Below are positions 8,762-14,628 of a DNA stretch of 26,177 nt, piece after piece. The first letter of the stretch is position 1; every line of letters starts with the position of its first letter. The notes beneath the pieces are model-generated. The model worked only from the letters and a program-made list of their open reading frames with translations, searched no databases and was not told the DNA's origin. A program made the position numbers and the translations under genes. This stretch comes from a virus: the IMG/VR virus record IMGVR_UViG_3300027736_000222, positions 1 through 26,177 of that record. One strand, 5' to 3'.

Positions 8762-9403
8762 TTATTGAAACACTACAAAATTAACATTTGCTGAATTGTA
8801 TGCTCCACTATTACTACTACTACCATATGATGTTGAAATTTCAAATTCTGTACTACTAATGATACTTACTGAACAATTTGTAGTAAAAACCACACCTTGA
8901 TAGTAAGTTGCATTTGCAACAACGCAATAACTGCTGTTTTGCATTGCTGTTGTCATAATAACTCTATATGCACCAGTTGCAATTCTTGTGATTGACGTGA
9001 TGTTACCAGCATTAATTGGAGTTATCGGTGATGTTGCAGTTCCATCAAACGAACCATATGCCCTAGCGCCAAAAATCGGAGCTGATCCAGATTGAGAACC
9101 GCTAAGTTTTGCTGCCGTGACATTTGAATTCAGAATCTTTGCGGTAGTAACATTAGCATCAAGAATTTTTGCGGTAGTAACATTATTATCTAAAATCTTT
9201 GCAGTGATAACAGAATTATCAGCTAGCTCAAGTTGAGTAATCCCGCTTGTATTTACTCTTAATTGTCCAGATGAATTGATTGCAAGTGTTGTATTACTAA
9301 AAGCACTACTCGTAAACGTAGTCTGGTCGATCACGTTATTGAGCTTCGCACTTGTGACAACGTCCGTGGCAGTAAATGTGTATGTAGTGTCTAGTACTCC
9401 CAT
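8762..9403 (-). CDS. Tail fibre protein with decapeptide repeats
   Basis: A 213-aa Ser/Thr/Asn-rich protein. The N-terminus (MGVLDTTYTFTATDVVTSAKLN) is of the kind used by phage fibres for virion attachment. Residues about 62-100 hold four tandem ten-residue repeats of the form xxNVTTAKIL, which are typical of trimeric fibre shafts. The C-terminal half (from GARAYGSFDG) is beta-rich and resembles a receptor-binding tip with phrases such as YCVVANATYY. The gene follows the tail nozzle gene by four bases. The DNA is AT-rich compared with the nozzle gene. The role as adsorption fibre is an inference from composition, repeats and order; the ligand is unknown. Confidence 0.75.
   Translation of the reverse strand: MGVLDTTYTFTATDVVTSAKLNNVIDQTTFTSSAFSNTTLAINSSGQLRVNTSGITQLELADNSVITAKILDNNVTTAKILDANVTTAKILNSNVTAAKLSGSQSGSAPIFGARAYGSFDGTATSPITPINAGNITSITRIATGAYRVIMTTAMQNSSYCVVANATYYQGVVFTTNCSVSIISSTEFEISTSYGSSSNSGAYNSANVNFVVFQ
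9101..9220 (-). repeat. Four 30-bp tandem repeats inside the tail fibre gene
   Basis: Units lie at 9101-9130, 9131-9160, 9161-9190 and 9191-9220. The two central copies share the string gcggtagtaacatta in the same phase, and the outer copies are degenerate. Each unit encodes a ten-residue peptide ending TAKIL or AAKLS. Unit number could vary by slippage and alter shaft length. Confidence 0.85.
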
Positions 9404-9407
9404 ATTA

Positions 9408-12095
9408 TTATTTTTGTGAAATGATTTGTCTGTTGGTTACGGAACCCGCGACCATGATTGAGTGAACCTTTGGACTGCCTTGAGTCCTGTTAAGTAGTAA
9501 CGTGCCAGTAAACCCGCGTACACCACCAATACGGCAACGGATAGTCGCAGTCTCAGCCTCGTTAGTGGTACTAGGCGTAAGCATGCCACCGAGGAAGGTA
9601 GAAGTAGTACCAATAGTGGACGCAAAGTCTGGGTCTTCGGCGGAAAACGAGATGCCATACTCGCCAGTCTCGCCAGCAAGGTTCTGCATTTGGATTTGCG
9701 TGTCGGTAAAGCGTTTCCGCTCTAGAGAATTAAAGTTGTAGCCTCTAGATGTCAACGATGCGGCAATCTGCGGTGTAACGATAGTATTATCAAGGTTGGA
9801 CACGCTTAATCTGTCTTGGATCGACTCGGCAAACTCCATCTGGTGCAGACCACCGTTGCTTGTGACCGTGTATAAGTTATTTCTTACCCCGCCAGAGGCA
9901 GTAATGTAGTCCGTGATGATAAACTGGTTGTTTCCGTAGGTATCAATCGACTCCCAACCTTTATTTAGGAAGTTATACACCAATACCGCGTTGTTACCAA
10001 TGGCATCGTTAGCACCAGCAACGCTATCAAGCGGCACGGCAAGGAAATATCGGTTGTCGAAGTACACCGCTACGGCCTTATCCGCCTTGTCAGGGTTAAT
10101 CCTGTCAATGTACGGCTGGATATTCTTGGAAAGCGGTTGATCCATGCCCCGTAGGTTGTAGTCATTGAGGAACTCAAGACCGTACACCCCGTTGTCAGAC
10201 AGGAAATACATGGTGTTACCACGCATCAGAACCGTTTTACGGGCAAGGCATCCAACTTCGCCAGTAAGTTCGCGTACAACCGTATCTGTGAGGTTGCCAG
10301 ACGTATTACTAATCGAGTGGATGCTATTGCGGTTCAACACAATCATCGTGTCATCGAAGAATCCGTGCATTGCCACCACTCGATCTGCTGTGCCACCAGA
10401 AATACGGAACTGGTTGTAGATCTGATCGTAGGTATTTTCGTCAAGGATGTCGCTAATGGCTACCTCGTCACGGATATTCCTGTCTGTAAATGTAACGGTG
10501 CTAGTGCCAGATTGATCGTAGTAGTATGGCACAAACAAGCGTCTCTGGAAATACGTACCCCACGGTGCGCCTGGCAGGTGCATAAACCCGCCACCACTGC
10601 TCTGGGGTTTTGTGAAAGTTATTGAATGGCTTGCGTGATTTTCCCAATTGACGTATATTGTAAAACTAGATGTTGTCGGTACGCTTGCAACGTAGTATTG
10701 CTGACCAATAGCTGGGCCTGCTGGTGGCGAACCTGCAATATCAATAATCTCAACAAGGTCACCTTCAACCAAATTGTGAATAGCTGAAGCAGCATTTACA
10801 ACAGTTGCAATACCTCCTGCTATTGCCGTATTTCCCACAATAATCACAGGCTGGGTGTAATTACCACCTGCCATTACCGTAAACGCAGCACTAGTACCAT
10901 CCCATACAAGTGGTTGTTTCCTGTCACGGAACAAGATCACCTTGTCAAAGCATTGCTGCATATCCGTAAACGCATCTACCGTCTGTGAAGCTGGGTAATC
11001 AATTGTTGTGACCAAATAGGTATCAAGGTCGATCTTCTTGGCAACGGTATCCAACGCTACGATAACGTACTCCTTGGATTGCTCGTTAGGGTTACTAAAC
11101 AAGCAGGACGCACGGACGTTGCCAGCAGCAGAGTCGTTGACAAGGATTTGTGTAACTCTAGGCGTTGTTCCTACTATTGAAGCAGCCGTAACCCCTGCCG
11201 TCACAAATGTAAAAGTAGTACTTGTAGCGGCAGTCAACGAAACAACCCCGTTGTAGTCAACCCCAGTAAATGTAATGCCGCTAATAATTGCATTGCCTGT
11301 TTGTCCTACCACAACGCCATGTGTAGCAACAGTAAGCGTAACAAGATTACTAGCATAAGCAACAGCAGTAATTGCAGTAGATAGCTTGTTAGCCAAAGCG
11401 TTAACAACCGTATATGATCCTGCACCAGATGCTAGGGCATATGTAAACTGTGTTGTATTTGTAACCGTTATCTGGAACTTGCCATTTGGGTTTGTGCCAG
11501 TAGTAAACACAACATCTTGGATTGATACAAAGTCACCAGTAGTCAAACCGTGTGCCTCAAATATTGTAATTGTCACAACGCCACTAGTAACCGTAGCAGC
11601 AGAAATCTTTTTTGACGTAGTGGTCAACACGGAGGTTGCACTTGTAGTGTAGGAACCAGCAGCACCCGTTACTGTATAAGTAATCGTTGAACTAGATGTT
11701 GGAGCAATCGCAACAAATAACCCATTAGGGTTAGTCCCAGAAGTATAACCAATACCCTCGATTGACAACCTAGAACCAGTAGTTAATCCATGTGCTGACG
11801 CAGTAGTAAGCGTAATGGTATCACCACTTCTTGTGGCATTAGTAATTGCAATACTTGTGCCAACAATAAGGAACGGCAACTGCAATGGGTTACCACCAGA
11901 TACCAGCGCACCAGTCCTGCTCTCGACGCTCTTCCTTGGCTTCCAGTACCCCTCCATGCGCCCGTTAACGCTCTCCCGTACCTCGGTAAGTAGCAACTGG
12001 TTTAACTGGTCACGCAGGTTAACACTATTAAACGCCTTGTCACCATCACTGGCAATCGCGTCATCCAACCCACCCGTTGACCTGTATTGACTCAT
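9408..12095 (-). CDS. Tail tubular/nozzle protein B-like, with Ig-like repeat insertions
   Basis: This 895-aa protein has the outline of podovirus tail tube protein B (T7 gp12-like nozzle): an N-terminal MSQYRSTGGLDDAIASDGD with ESVNGRMEGYWKPR, a central VILFRDRKQPLVWDG, and a long C-terminal beta-propeller-like region with YFQRRLFVPYY, VVAMHGFFDDTMIVLNRNSI, LSDNGVYGLEF and VYNFLNKGWESIDTYG. Between these are four related beta-rich modules of about 70-80 residues (roughly 82-160, 164-240, 243-312, 416-495). The first two carry identical AHGLTTG and TNPNG landmarks. The modules look like decorations inserted into the conserved core. The partner would be the tail adaptor (tail tube A) and portal, which lie outside the window. 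The start has no obvious Shine-Dalgarno. Confidence 0.8.
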   Translation of the reverse strand: MSQYRSTGGLDDAIASDGDKAFNSVNLRDQLNQLLLTEVRESVNGRMEGYWKPRKSVESRTGALVSGGNPLQLPFLIVGTSIAITNATRSGDTITLTTASAHGLTTGSRLSIEGIGYTSGTNPNGLFVAIAPTSSSTITYTVTGAAGSYTTSATSVLTTTSKKISAATVTSGVVTITIFEAHGLTTGDFVSIQDVVFTTGTNPNGKFQITVTNTTQFTYALASGAGSYTVVNALANKLSTAITAVAYASNLVTLTVATHGVVVGQTGNAIISGITFTGVDYNGVVSLTAATSTTFTFVTAGVTAASIVGTTPRVTQILVNDSAAGNVRASCLFSNPNEQSKEYVIVALDTVAKKIDLDTYLVTTIDYPASQTVDAFTDMQQCFDKVILFRDRKQPLVWDGTSAAFTVMAGGNYTQPVIIVGNTAIAGGIATVVNAASAIHNLVEGDLVEIIDIAGSPPAGPAIGQQYYVASVPTTSSFTIYVNWENHASHSITFTKPQSSGGGFMHLPGAPWGTYFQRRLFVPYYYDQSGTSTVTFTDRNIRDEVAISDILDENTYDQIYNQFRISGGTADRVVAMHGFFDDTMIVLNRNSIHSISNTSGNLTDTVVRELTGEVGCLARKTVLMRGNTMYFLSDNGVYGLEFLNDYNLRGMDQPLSKNIQPYIDRINPDKADKAVAVYFDNRYFLAVPLDSVAGANDAIGNNAVLVYNFLNKGWESIDTYGNNQFIITDYITASGGVRNNLYTVTSNGGLHQMEFAESIQDRLSVSNLDNTIVTPQIAASLTSRGYNFNSLERKRFTDTQIQMQNLAGETGEYGISFSAEDPDFASTIGTTSTFLGGMLTPSTTNEAETATIRCRIGGVRGFTGTLLLNRTQGSPKVHSIMVAGSVTNRQIISQK

Positions 12096-12151
12096 TCTTA
12101 AATAGCTATAGAACCAACATTAGCCATACGTCCTGTACGGCATACCGCACA

Positions 12152-12415
12152 TTATGCGTAGTAACCAATAACAACGCCAGTGGTTCCACTTGAAATTGTA
12201 AACCCAGTAACCAAGCCACCAATACCCGTACCCGCATTGTGCGTTATCGTAATCAGCTTTGTACCACTGTCTTCCAAGTTAGAAGCAAACGCACTAAACG
12301 TAGCGTCATTAACAATTTGTAGCCACCGAAACGAACCCGTGACAGCACCGTTTGCAGCCGTAAACACCTTGCCGCCTTGTTGACCTTGTAGCTGGTATGA
12401 ATCTCCTCTTGCCAT
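12152..12415 (-). CDS. Small virion-associated-like protein (87 aa), first gene of the leftward operon
   Basis: The protein MARGDSYQLQGQQGGKVF onward is 87 residues, Gly/Ser/Thr-rich and beta-predicted, ending GFTISSGTTGVVIGYYA. I chose the ATG at 12415 with an AGG eight to ten bases upstream over a TTG at 12433 that would add six residues. It is the first gene of the leftward virion operon, 56 bases before the nozzle gene. Composition resembles small phage head- or tail-decoration proteins. No specific family recognised. Confidence 0.7.
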   Translation of the reverse strand: MARGDSYQLQGQQGGKVFTAANGAVTGSFRWLQIVNDATFSAFASNLEDSGTKLITITHNAGTGIGGLVTGFTISSGTTGVVIGYYA

Positions 12416-12680
12416 GCACAAACCTACGCACAATTACGACAACCTGTCAAGCTAATCATAACAAGTATGCATTGGAGAAACTTCTAATGCTAACTAAGCG
12501 AATCATAATAACCCCGTTGTAGCATTTTTTAAAAGGCTGATTGATGGTACAGGAATTTCCAAGCCAAGCCGATGCCAACCCCCGCCCCCCCTATTGCACA
12601 TTGTATGCGCTTGCATAGTCCAGGCGTTTGCTTATTGCTTGCATTTGCATACTGCTTGCGTCATGCGTAATTTAAACGAT

Positions 12681-12734
12681 CGTTTGAAACGTGCGCTTGT
12701 TTGAAACGCTTGTTTGAATCGAACGTGCGCTTGT
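12681..12734. repeat. TTTGAA iteron cluster
   Basis: The word TTTGAA recurs at 12683, 12700 and 12713. Two copies of CGCTTGTTTGAA (12694-12705 and 12707-12718) are spaced 13 bp apart. The longer word AACGTGCGCTTGT also repeats (12688-12700 and 12722-12734). The spacing is close to a helical turn and the cluster lies directly beside the parS-like palindrome, so a common protein-binding array is plausible. Confidence 0.6.
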
Positions 12735-12738
12735 CGTT

Positions 12739-12754
12739 TGTTCCACGTGGAACA
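12739..12754. promoter_or_regulatory. Perfect parS-like palindrome
   Basis: The 16 bases TGTTCCACGTGGAACA are a perfect inverted repeat and fit the general bacterial chromosomal parS form TGTTNCACGTGNAACA recognised by ParB; as I recall, this exact variant is the one used by Pseudomonas parS sites. No ParA or ParB gene is present here. It could be a decoy or tether for host ParB, the centromere of a phage-encoded system elsewhere in the genome, or an operator that resembles parS by chance. Confidence 0.7.
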
Positions 12755-12813
12755 TTATCGCGTCAACCCGTGATGAAACGACACGCTTTACTTTATGCAT
12801 ACATTGCCAATAT

Positions 12814-12891
12814 CCGTGGAACATTACCGTGGAACATCACACAACGTACCATTGCCAAGCCGTGTGTGTTCCACGCGATCTCTGTGGAACA
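12814..12891. repeat. Additional GTGGAACA half-sites beside the parS-like palindrome
   Basis: Two direct copies of CCGTGGAACAT lie at 12814-12824 and 12827-12837, 13 bp apart. An inverted pair follows: TGTTCCAC at 12867-12874 and GTGGAACA at 12884-12891, with a 9-bp spacer. With the palindrome at 12739 this makes six copies of the same half-site within about 150 bp, far beyond chance and in a gene-free region. Confidence 0.85.
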
Positions 12892-12983
12892 TTAAACGCC
12901 GGCACGAAATGACCAGGTGAGCGGCTGATTTGCTCCAGGTTGAAAGTTTCCAACGCATTTACTTGCTTCCGAAAAATTAAACA

Positions 12984-13013
12984 TTGACCGATTTAGAATA
13001 ACGTGAGTATTCT
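12984..13013 (+). promoter_or_regulatory. Candidate sigma70-like promoter overlapped by a dyad
   Basis: TTGACC at 12984-12989 and TATTCT at 13008-13013 are separated by 18 bases. The same segment holds the inverted repeat AGAATA (12995-13000) / TATTCT (13008-13013) with a 7-base centre, so an operator could overlap the -10 element. It points toward the early operon, but lies about 460 bp upstream of the first gene. Pattern-based only. Confidence 0.35.
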
Positions 13014-13201
13014 TTACTCCGTAAGAAGCATTATAACGTTAGATTTGCGTAGCTTCGGGCATCACGTTTGATTCTGGCGTGTGATGATTACGCTACCGTA
13101 ATAATAACGGGATAAGCTTGAAACGCGTATTGCGTTAAAGTTTGTTCGTGGGAGATGGATTTCAGCGGCATGATTCTGACGGCAATTTGATTATCTGCTA
13201 G

Positions 13202-13233
13202 TCTAACGATCTAACCATCTAACGATCTAACTA
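13202..13233. repeat. Four tandem 8-bp repeats, TCTAACNA
   Basis: The copies tctaacga, tctaacca, tctaacga and tctaacta follow each other without gaps, differing only at the seventh base. An inverted copy of the core (GTTAGA) lies at 13038-13043. An operator array or a replication-initiator binding array upstream of the early genes is plausible; the register of 8 bp puts successive sites on different DNA faces. Confidence 0.85.
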
Positions 13234-13251
13234 ATCACTTCTCTACTCAAT

Positions 13252-13268
13252 AACAAAGCAACTTTGTT
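13252..13268. other. AACAAAG/CTTTGTT hairpin
   Basis: A 7-bp perfect inverted repeat with a three-base loop (AACAAAG-CAA-CTTTGTT), followed by two further T residues. AT-rich, so it is a weak terminator at best; it could equally be a protein-binding dyad. Confidence 0.4.
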
Positions 13269-13387
13269 TTCACGGTTCGTCGAATTCAAACGTGCAGCGT
13301 AATAAATGCTACGTTATTATTACGTGCAAATCGCTGATTTAGAGCGTAAAGCGTTTCGAAGTGAATTATTTTCAATTTGTTTGCAGT

Positions 13388-13417
13388 TTTTTGTTGGCAA
13401 TGGGGGAAACGTATTAT
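13388..13417 (+). promoter_or_regulatory. Candidate early promoter just upstream of the first early gene
   Basis: TTTTTG (13388-13393) and TATTAT (13412-13417) are 18 bases apart; TTGTTG at 13391 with 15-base spacing is the alternative. The initiation point would fall near 13424, giving a leader of about 50 bases that contains GTTGAG/CTCAAC arms (13430-13435 and 13446-13451). The match is modest and no experimental support is available. Confidence 0.35.
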
Positions 13418-13473
13418 AGAGTATTGGCAGTTGAGAGAGTAACAACTCAACACAAAACAAACCAAACCAAACA

Positions 13474-13704
13474 ATGACAACGACTACCATCACAACCACA
13501 GCCGCCGAAGGGTTAATCACCGTCACCGATGGTGGTGATTATCCTGCGAGCTTCGGCCCTTACCGTCCATCGACGGCGAAAGTAATCGCCGCAGACCACG
13601 GCGATTTTTTCGCAGCAGCCATGCGTTTCCCTGGCGGAATTGGATCACCGAATTTCAGAGATATGATCGACAAACTAGCCTACGATATGGGGGGCATGGA
13701 GTAA
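13474..13704 (+). CDS. First early gene, hypothetical 76-aa protein
   Basis: The product starts with a Thr-rich low-complexity stretch (MTTTTITTTAAEG) followed by ITVTDGGDYPASFGPYRPSTAKV and a short helical C-terminus. The start is preceded by an A/C-rich leader without Shine-Dalgarno (AACCAAACCAAACA). It is the first gene of the rightward early operon, and its stop codon is followed after one base by a hammerhead ribozyme. No family recognised. The GC and codon pattern are like the neighbouring early genes, so I take it as real. Confidence 0.6.
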   Translation: MTTTTITTTAAEGLITVTDGGDYPASFGPYRPSTAKVIAADHGDFFAAAMRFPGGIGSPNFRDMIDKLAYDMGGME

Positions 13705-13705
13705 A

Positions 13706-13755
13706 GGTCGAAACGGGGCAACCCGTCTTGTGGTGATGCCACAACTGATGAGACT
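13706..13755 (+). ncRNA. Type II hammerhead self-cleaving ribozyme
   Basis: All elements of a hammerhead appear in the type II circular permutation (stem II open). Stem II: GGUC 13706-13709 pairs with GACU 13752-13755 (three Watson-Crick pairs and one G-U). Core GAAA is at 13710-13713. Stem III is CGGG 13714-13717 with CCCG 13722-13725, capped by the GNRA tetraloop GCAA. The A13713-U13726 pair and the cleavage triplet GUC (13725-13727) follow. Stem I is UUGUGG 13728-13733 with CCACAA 13739-13744, loop UGAUG. Core CUGAUGA is at 13745-13751. The predicted cut is after C13727, separating the first early gene (stop at 13702-13704) from the leader of the next gene (ATG at 13779). Core bases all match the consensus; activity is predicted, not shown. 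Confidence 0.93.
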
Positions 13756-13778
13756 ACAACAAACGACAAACAAACGAC

Positions 13779-14150
13779 ATGAAAAAGACACTTACAAACT
13801 ACGAAATTGCGCACGAATTACTACAAGATAACAACGCAGCATGGTCACGTTCCGGTGCTCTCGCCCTCGCTGAATACCTTGAACAATACGAACAAGACAT
13901 AGGCGAGGAGCTAGAGCTTGACGTTGTGGCCATCCGATGCGATTTCACGGAATATGCGAGCCTTGAAGAATGGGCTGGAATTCACTTTGCTTCTCACGTT
14001 GACGCTGTGAACGAGCTAGGGTTGACCATTGGAGACGGTGGAGCATTGGAGGAATCAAGCGAAGAACAAGACGAAGCCATCCGCGATTTTATTCAAGAAA
14101 ATGGGAGACTGATCGAATTTGACGGTGGGATCATTGTTTCATCATTCTAA
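13779..14150 (+). CDS. Conserved acidic phage protein of unknown function (123 aa)
   Basis: A strongly acidic protein: an N-terminal helix (MKKTLTNYEIAHELLQD), SRSGALALAEYLEQYEQDIGEE, then ELDVVAIRCDFTEYASLEEW, an acidic linker and a C-terminal LIEFDGGIIVSSF. I recognise this arrangement (aromatic-acidic centre and terminal FDGG-hydrophobic motif) from many phage hypothetical proteins, with no assigned role that I know. An acidic DNA mimic such as an antirestriction protein is possible but not shown. It is the first gene after the ribozyme cut, behind a leader of CAAACAAACGAC type without Shine-Dalgarno. Confidence 0.75.
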   Translation: MKKTLTNYEIAHELLQDNNAAWSRSGALALAEYLEQYEQDIGEELELDVVAIRCDFTEYASLEEWAGIHFASHVDAVNELGLTIGDGGALEESSEEQDEAIRDFIQENGRLIEFDGGIIVSSF

Positions 14151-14161
14151 ACAATAAACAC

Positions 14162-14180
14162 GCAAGGTTCAAACCCTTGC
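14162..14180 (+). other. GCAAGG/CCTTGC hairpin in intergenic leader
   Basis: A 6-bp perfect stem with a seven-base loop right after the stop of the 123-aa gene and 20 bases before the next ATG. It has no U-tract, so it is more likely an mRNA-stability or translation element than a terminator. Confidence 0.4.
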
Positions 14181-14200
14181 AAACCTTAAACATTAAAAAT

Positions 14201-14419
14201 ATGAGAAGTAATCACTATTCAAATGACCCAAAATGGATTTCCGCCAAATTCGATTCAACGTGCGCTTGCTGTAAAGACAAGGTCAGGCGCGGGGACCAGG
14301 TGTTTTATAGTCCATCCTCACGGTCTATTTCTTGCTCGAAAGATAATTGTGGCAAACAAGAAAGCCGTGACTTTGACGCTGCTAAATTTGATGAATGCGT
14401 TTATGGGGGGAATTTCTAA
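14201..14419 (+). CDS. Small zinc-ribbon-like protein (72 aa)
   Basis: The protein begins MRSNHYSNDPKWISAKFDS and carries CACC near residue 21-24 and CSKDNC near 45-50, a four-cysteine arrangement that could bind one zinc ion as a small ribbon. I chose the ATG at 14201, preceded by TTAAACATTAAAAAT, over an in-frame ATG at 14177 inside the leader. The same leader word precedes the next gene. A DNA- or protein-binding role is a guess from the cysteines. Confidence 0.65.
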   Translation: MRSNHYSNDPKWISAKFDSTCACCKDKVRRGDQVFYSPSSRSISCSKDNCGKQESRDFDAAKFDECVYGGNF

Positions 14420-14430
14420 ACATTAAAAAC

Positions 14431-14628
14431 ATGACTATTAAAATGACAAGGGAGTTTGACCCACTAACCCATCAAATGGGGTTTTCCGCAAGATTGCCAG
14501 ATGACGGCTGCTTTGCATTTAGTGAACGAGAGGCTGCTTATAAACTGGCCTCGCGATATAATTGTCACTTATGCATTGAATGGCTTAATGGCGGCTTAAC
14601 GGTGCTTTATCCTTATCTGACCCGCTAA
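14431..14628 (+). CDS. Hypothetical protein (65 aa)
   Basis: MTIKMTREFDPLTHQMGFSA onward; a small alpha/beta-looking protein with CFAFSEREAAYKLA and a hydrophobic end LTVLYPYLTR. The start at 14431 is chosen because it follows the leader CTAAACATTAAAAAC, a near copy of that before the previous gene; the longer frame from 14395 would overlap the previous coding region. No family recognised. Confidence 0.6.
   Translation: MTIKMTREFDPLTHQMGFSARLPDDGCFAFSEREAAYKLASRYNCHLCIEWLNGGLTVLYPYLTR

Larger units (their letters stand above)
13097..13324. repeat. 13-bp inverted repeat with widely spaced arms
   Basis: CGTAATAATAACG at 13097-13109 is matched exactly in inverted orientation by CGTTATTATTACG at 13312-13324. 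The arms are about 200 bp apart and bracket the TCTAAC array and the AACAAAG hairpin. The right arm also forms a short local hairpin with CGTAATAA at 13299-13306. The arrangement could support looping between two bound proteins. Confidence 0.7.
12416..13473. promoter_or_regulatory. Divergent intergenic control region (about 1.06 kb, no gene)
   Basis: This stretch separates the leftward virion operon from the rightward early operon. Open frames in it (such as 12701-12895) are short, lie across the repeats and show no protein-like composition, so I call it noncoding. From left to right it holds: a C-homopolymer tract (12579-12591); a run of TTGCAT/GCTTGC-like words (about 12604-12660); TTTGAA iterons (12681-12734); the parS-like cluster (12739-12891); a promoter-like sequence with dyad (12984-13013); the palindrome TAACGTTA (13034-13041); a 13-bp inverted repeat with arms about 200 bp apart; a four-copy 8-bp tandem array (13202-13233); and a 7-bp hairpin (13252-13268). 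Divergent transcription plus clustered repeats suggests it contains early/late switching and possibly replication or partition functions. This is inference. Confidence 0.75.

Noticed and set aside
9101-9220. Diversity-generating retroelement variable repeat
   Set aside because: No reverse transcriptase or template repeat is seen in the window; the repeats are simple shaft units.
12152-12433. Longer start (TTG) for the first leftward gene
   Set aside because: The ATG at 12415 is nearer a purine-rich site and gives a typical small phage protein; the TTG adds an odd Cys-rich leader.
12421-12450. Perfect -35-like TTGACA on the minus strand before the leftward operon
   Set aside because: The matching -10 (TAGGTT at 18-base spacing) is poor, and the start point would be at the ATG itself, giving a leaderless message; insufficient support.
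12579-12591. C-tract (minus-strand G-run) as a G-quadruplex
   Set aside because: Only two G-runs of useful length are present, so a canonical four-run quadruplex cannot form locally.
12701-12895. 64-codon plus-strand open frame in the control region
   Set aside because: It runs straight through the parS-like palindrome and the half-sites, has no leader like its neighbours, and its translation (MKRLFESNVRLSFVPRGTL...) has no protein-like features.
13286-13526. Minus-strand open frames across the start of the first early gene
   Set aside because: They overlap the promoter and start of the early operon in the opposite direction and look like shadows with low-complexity composition.
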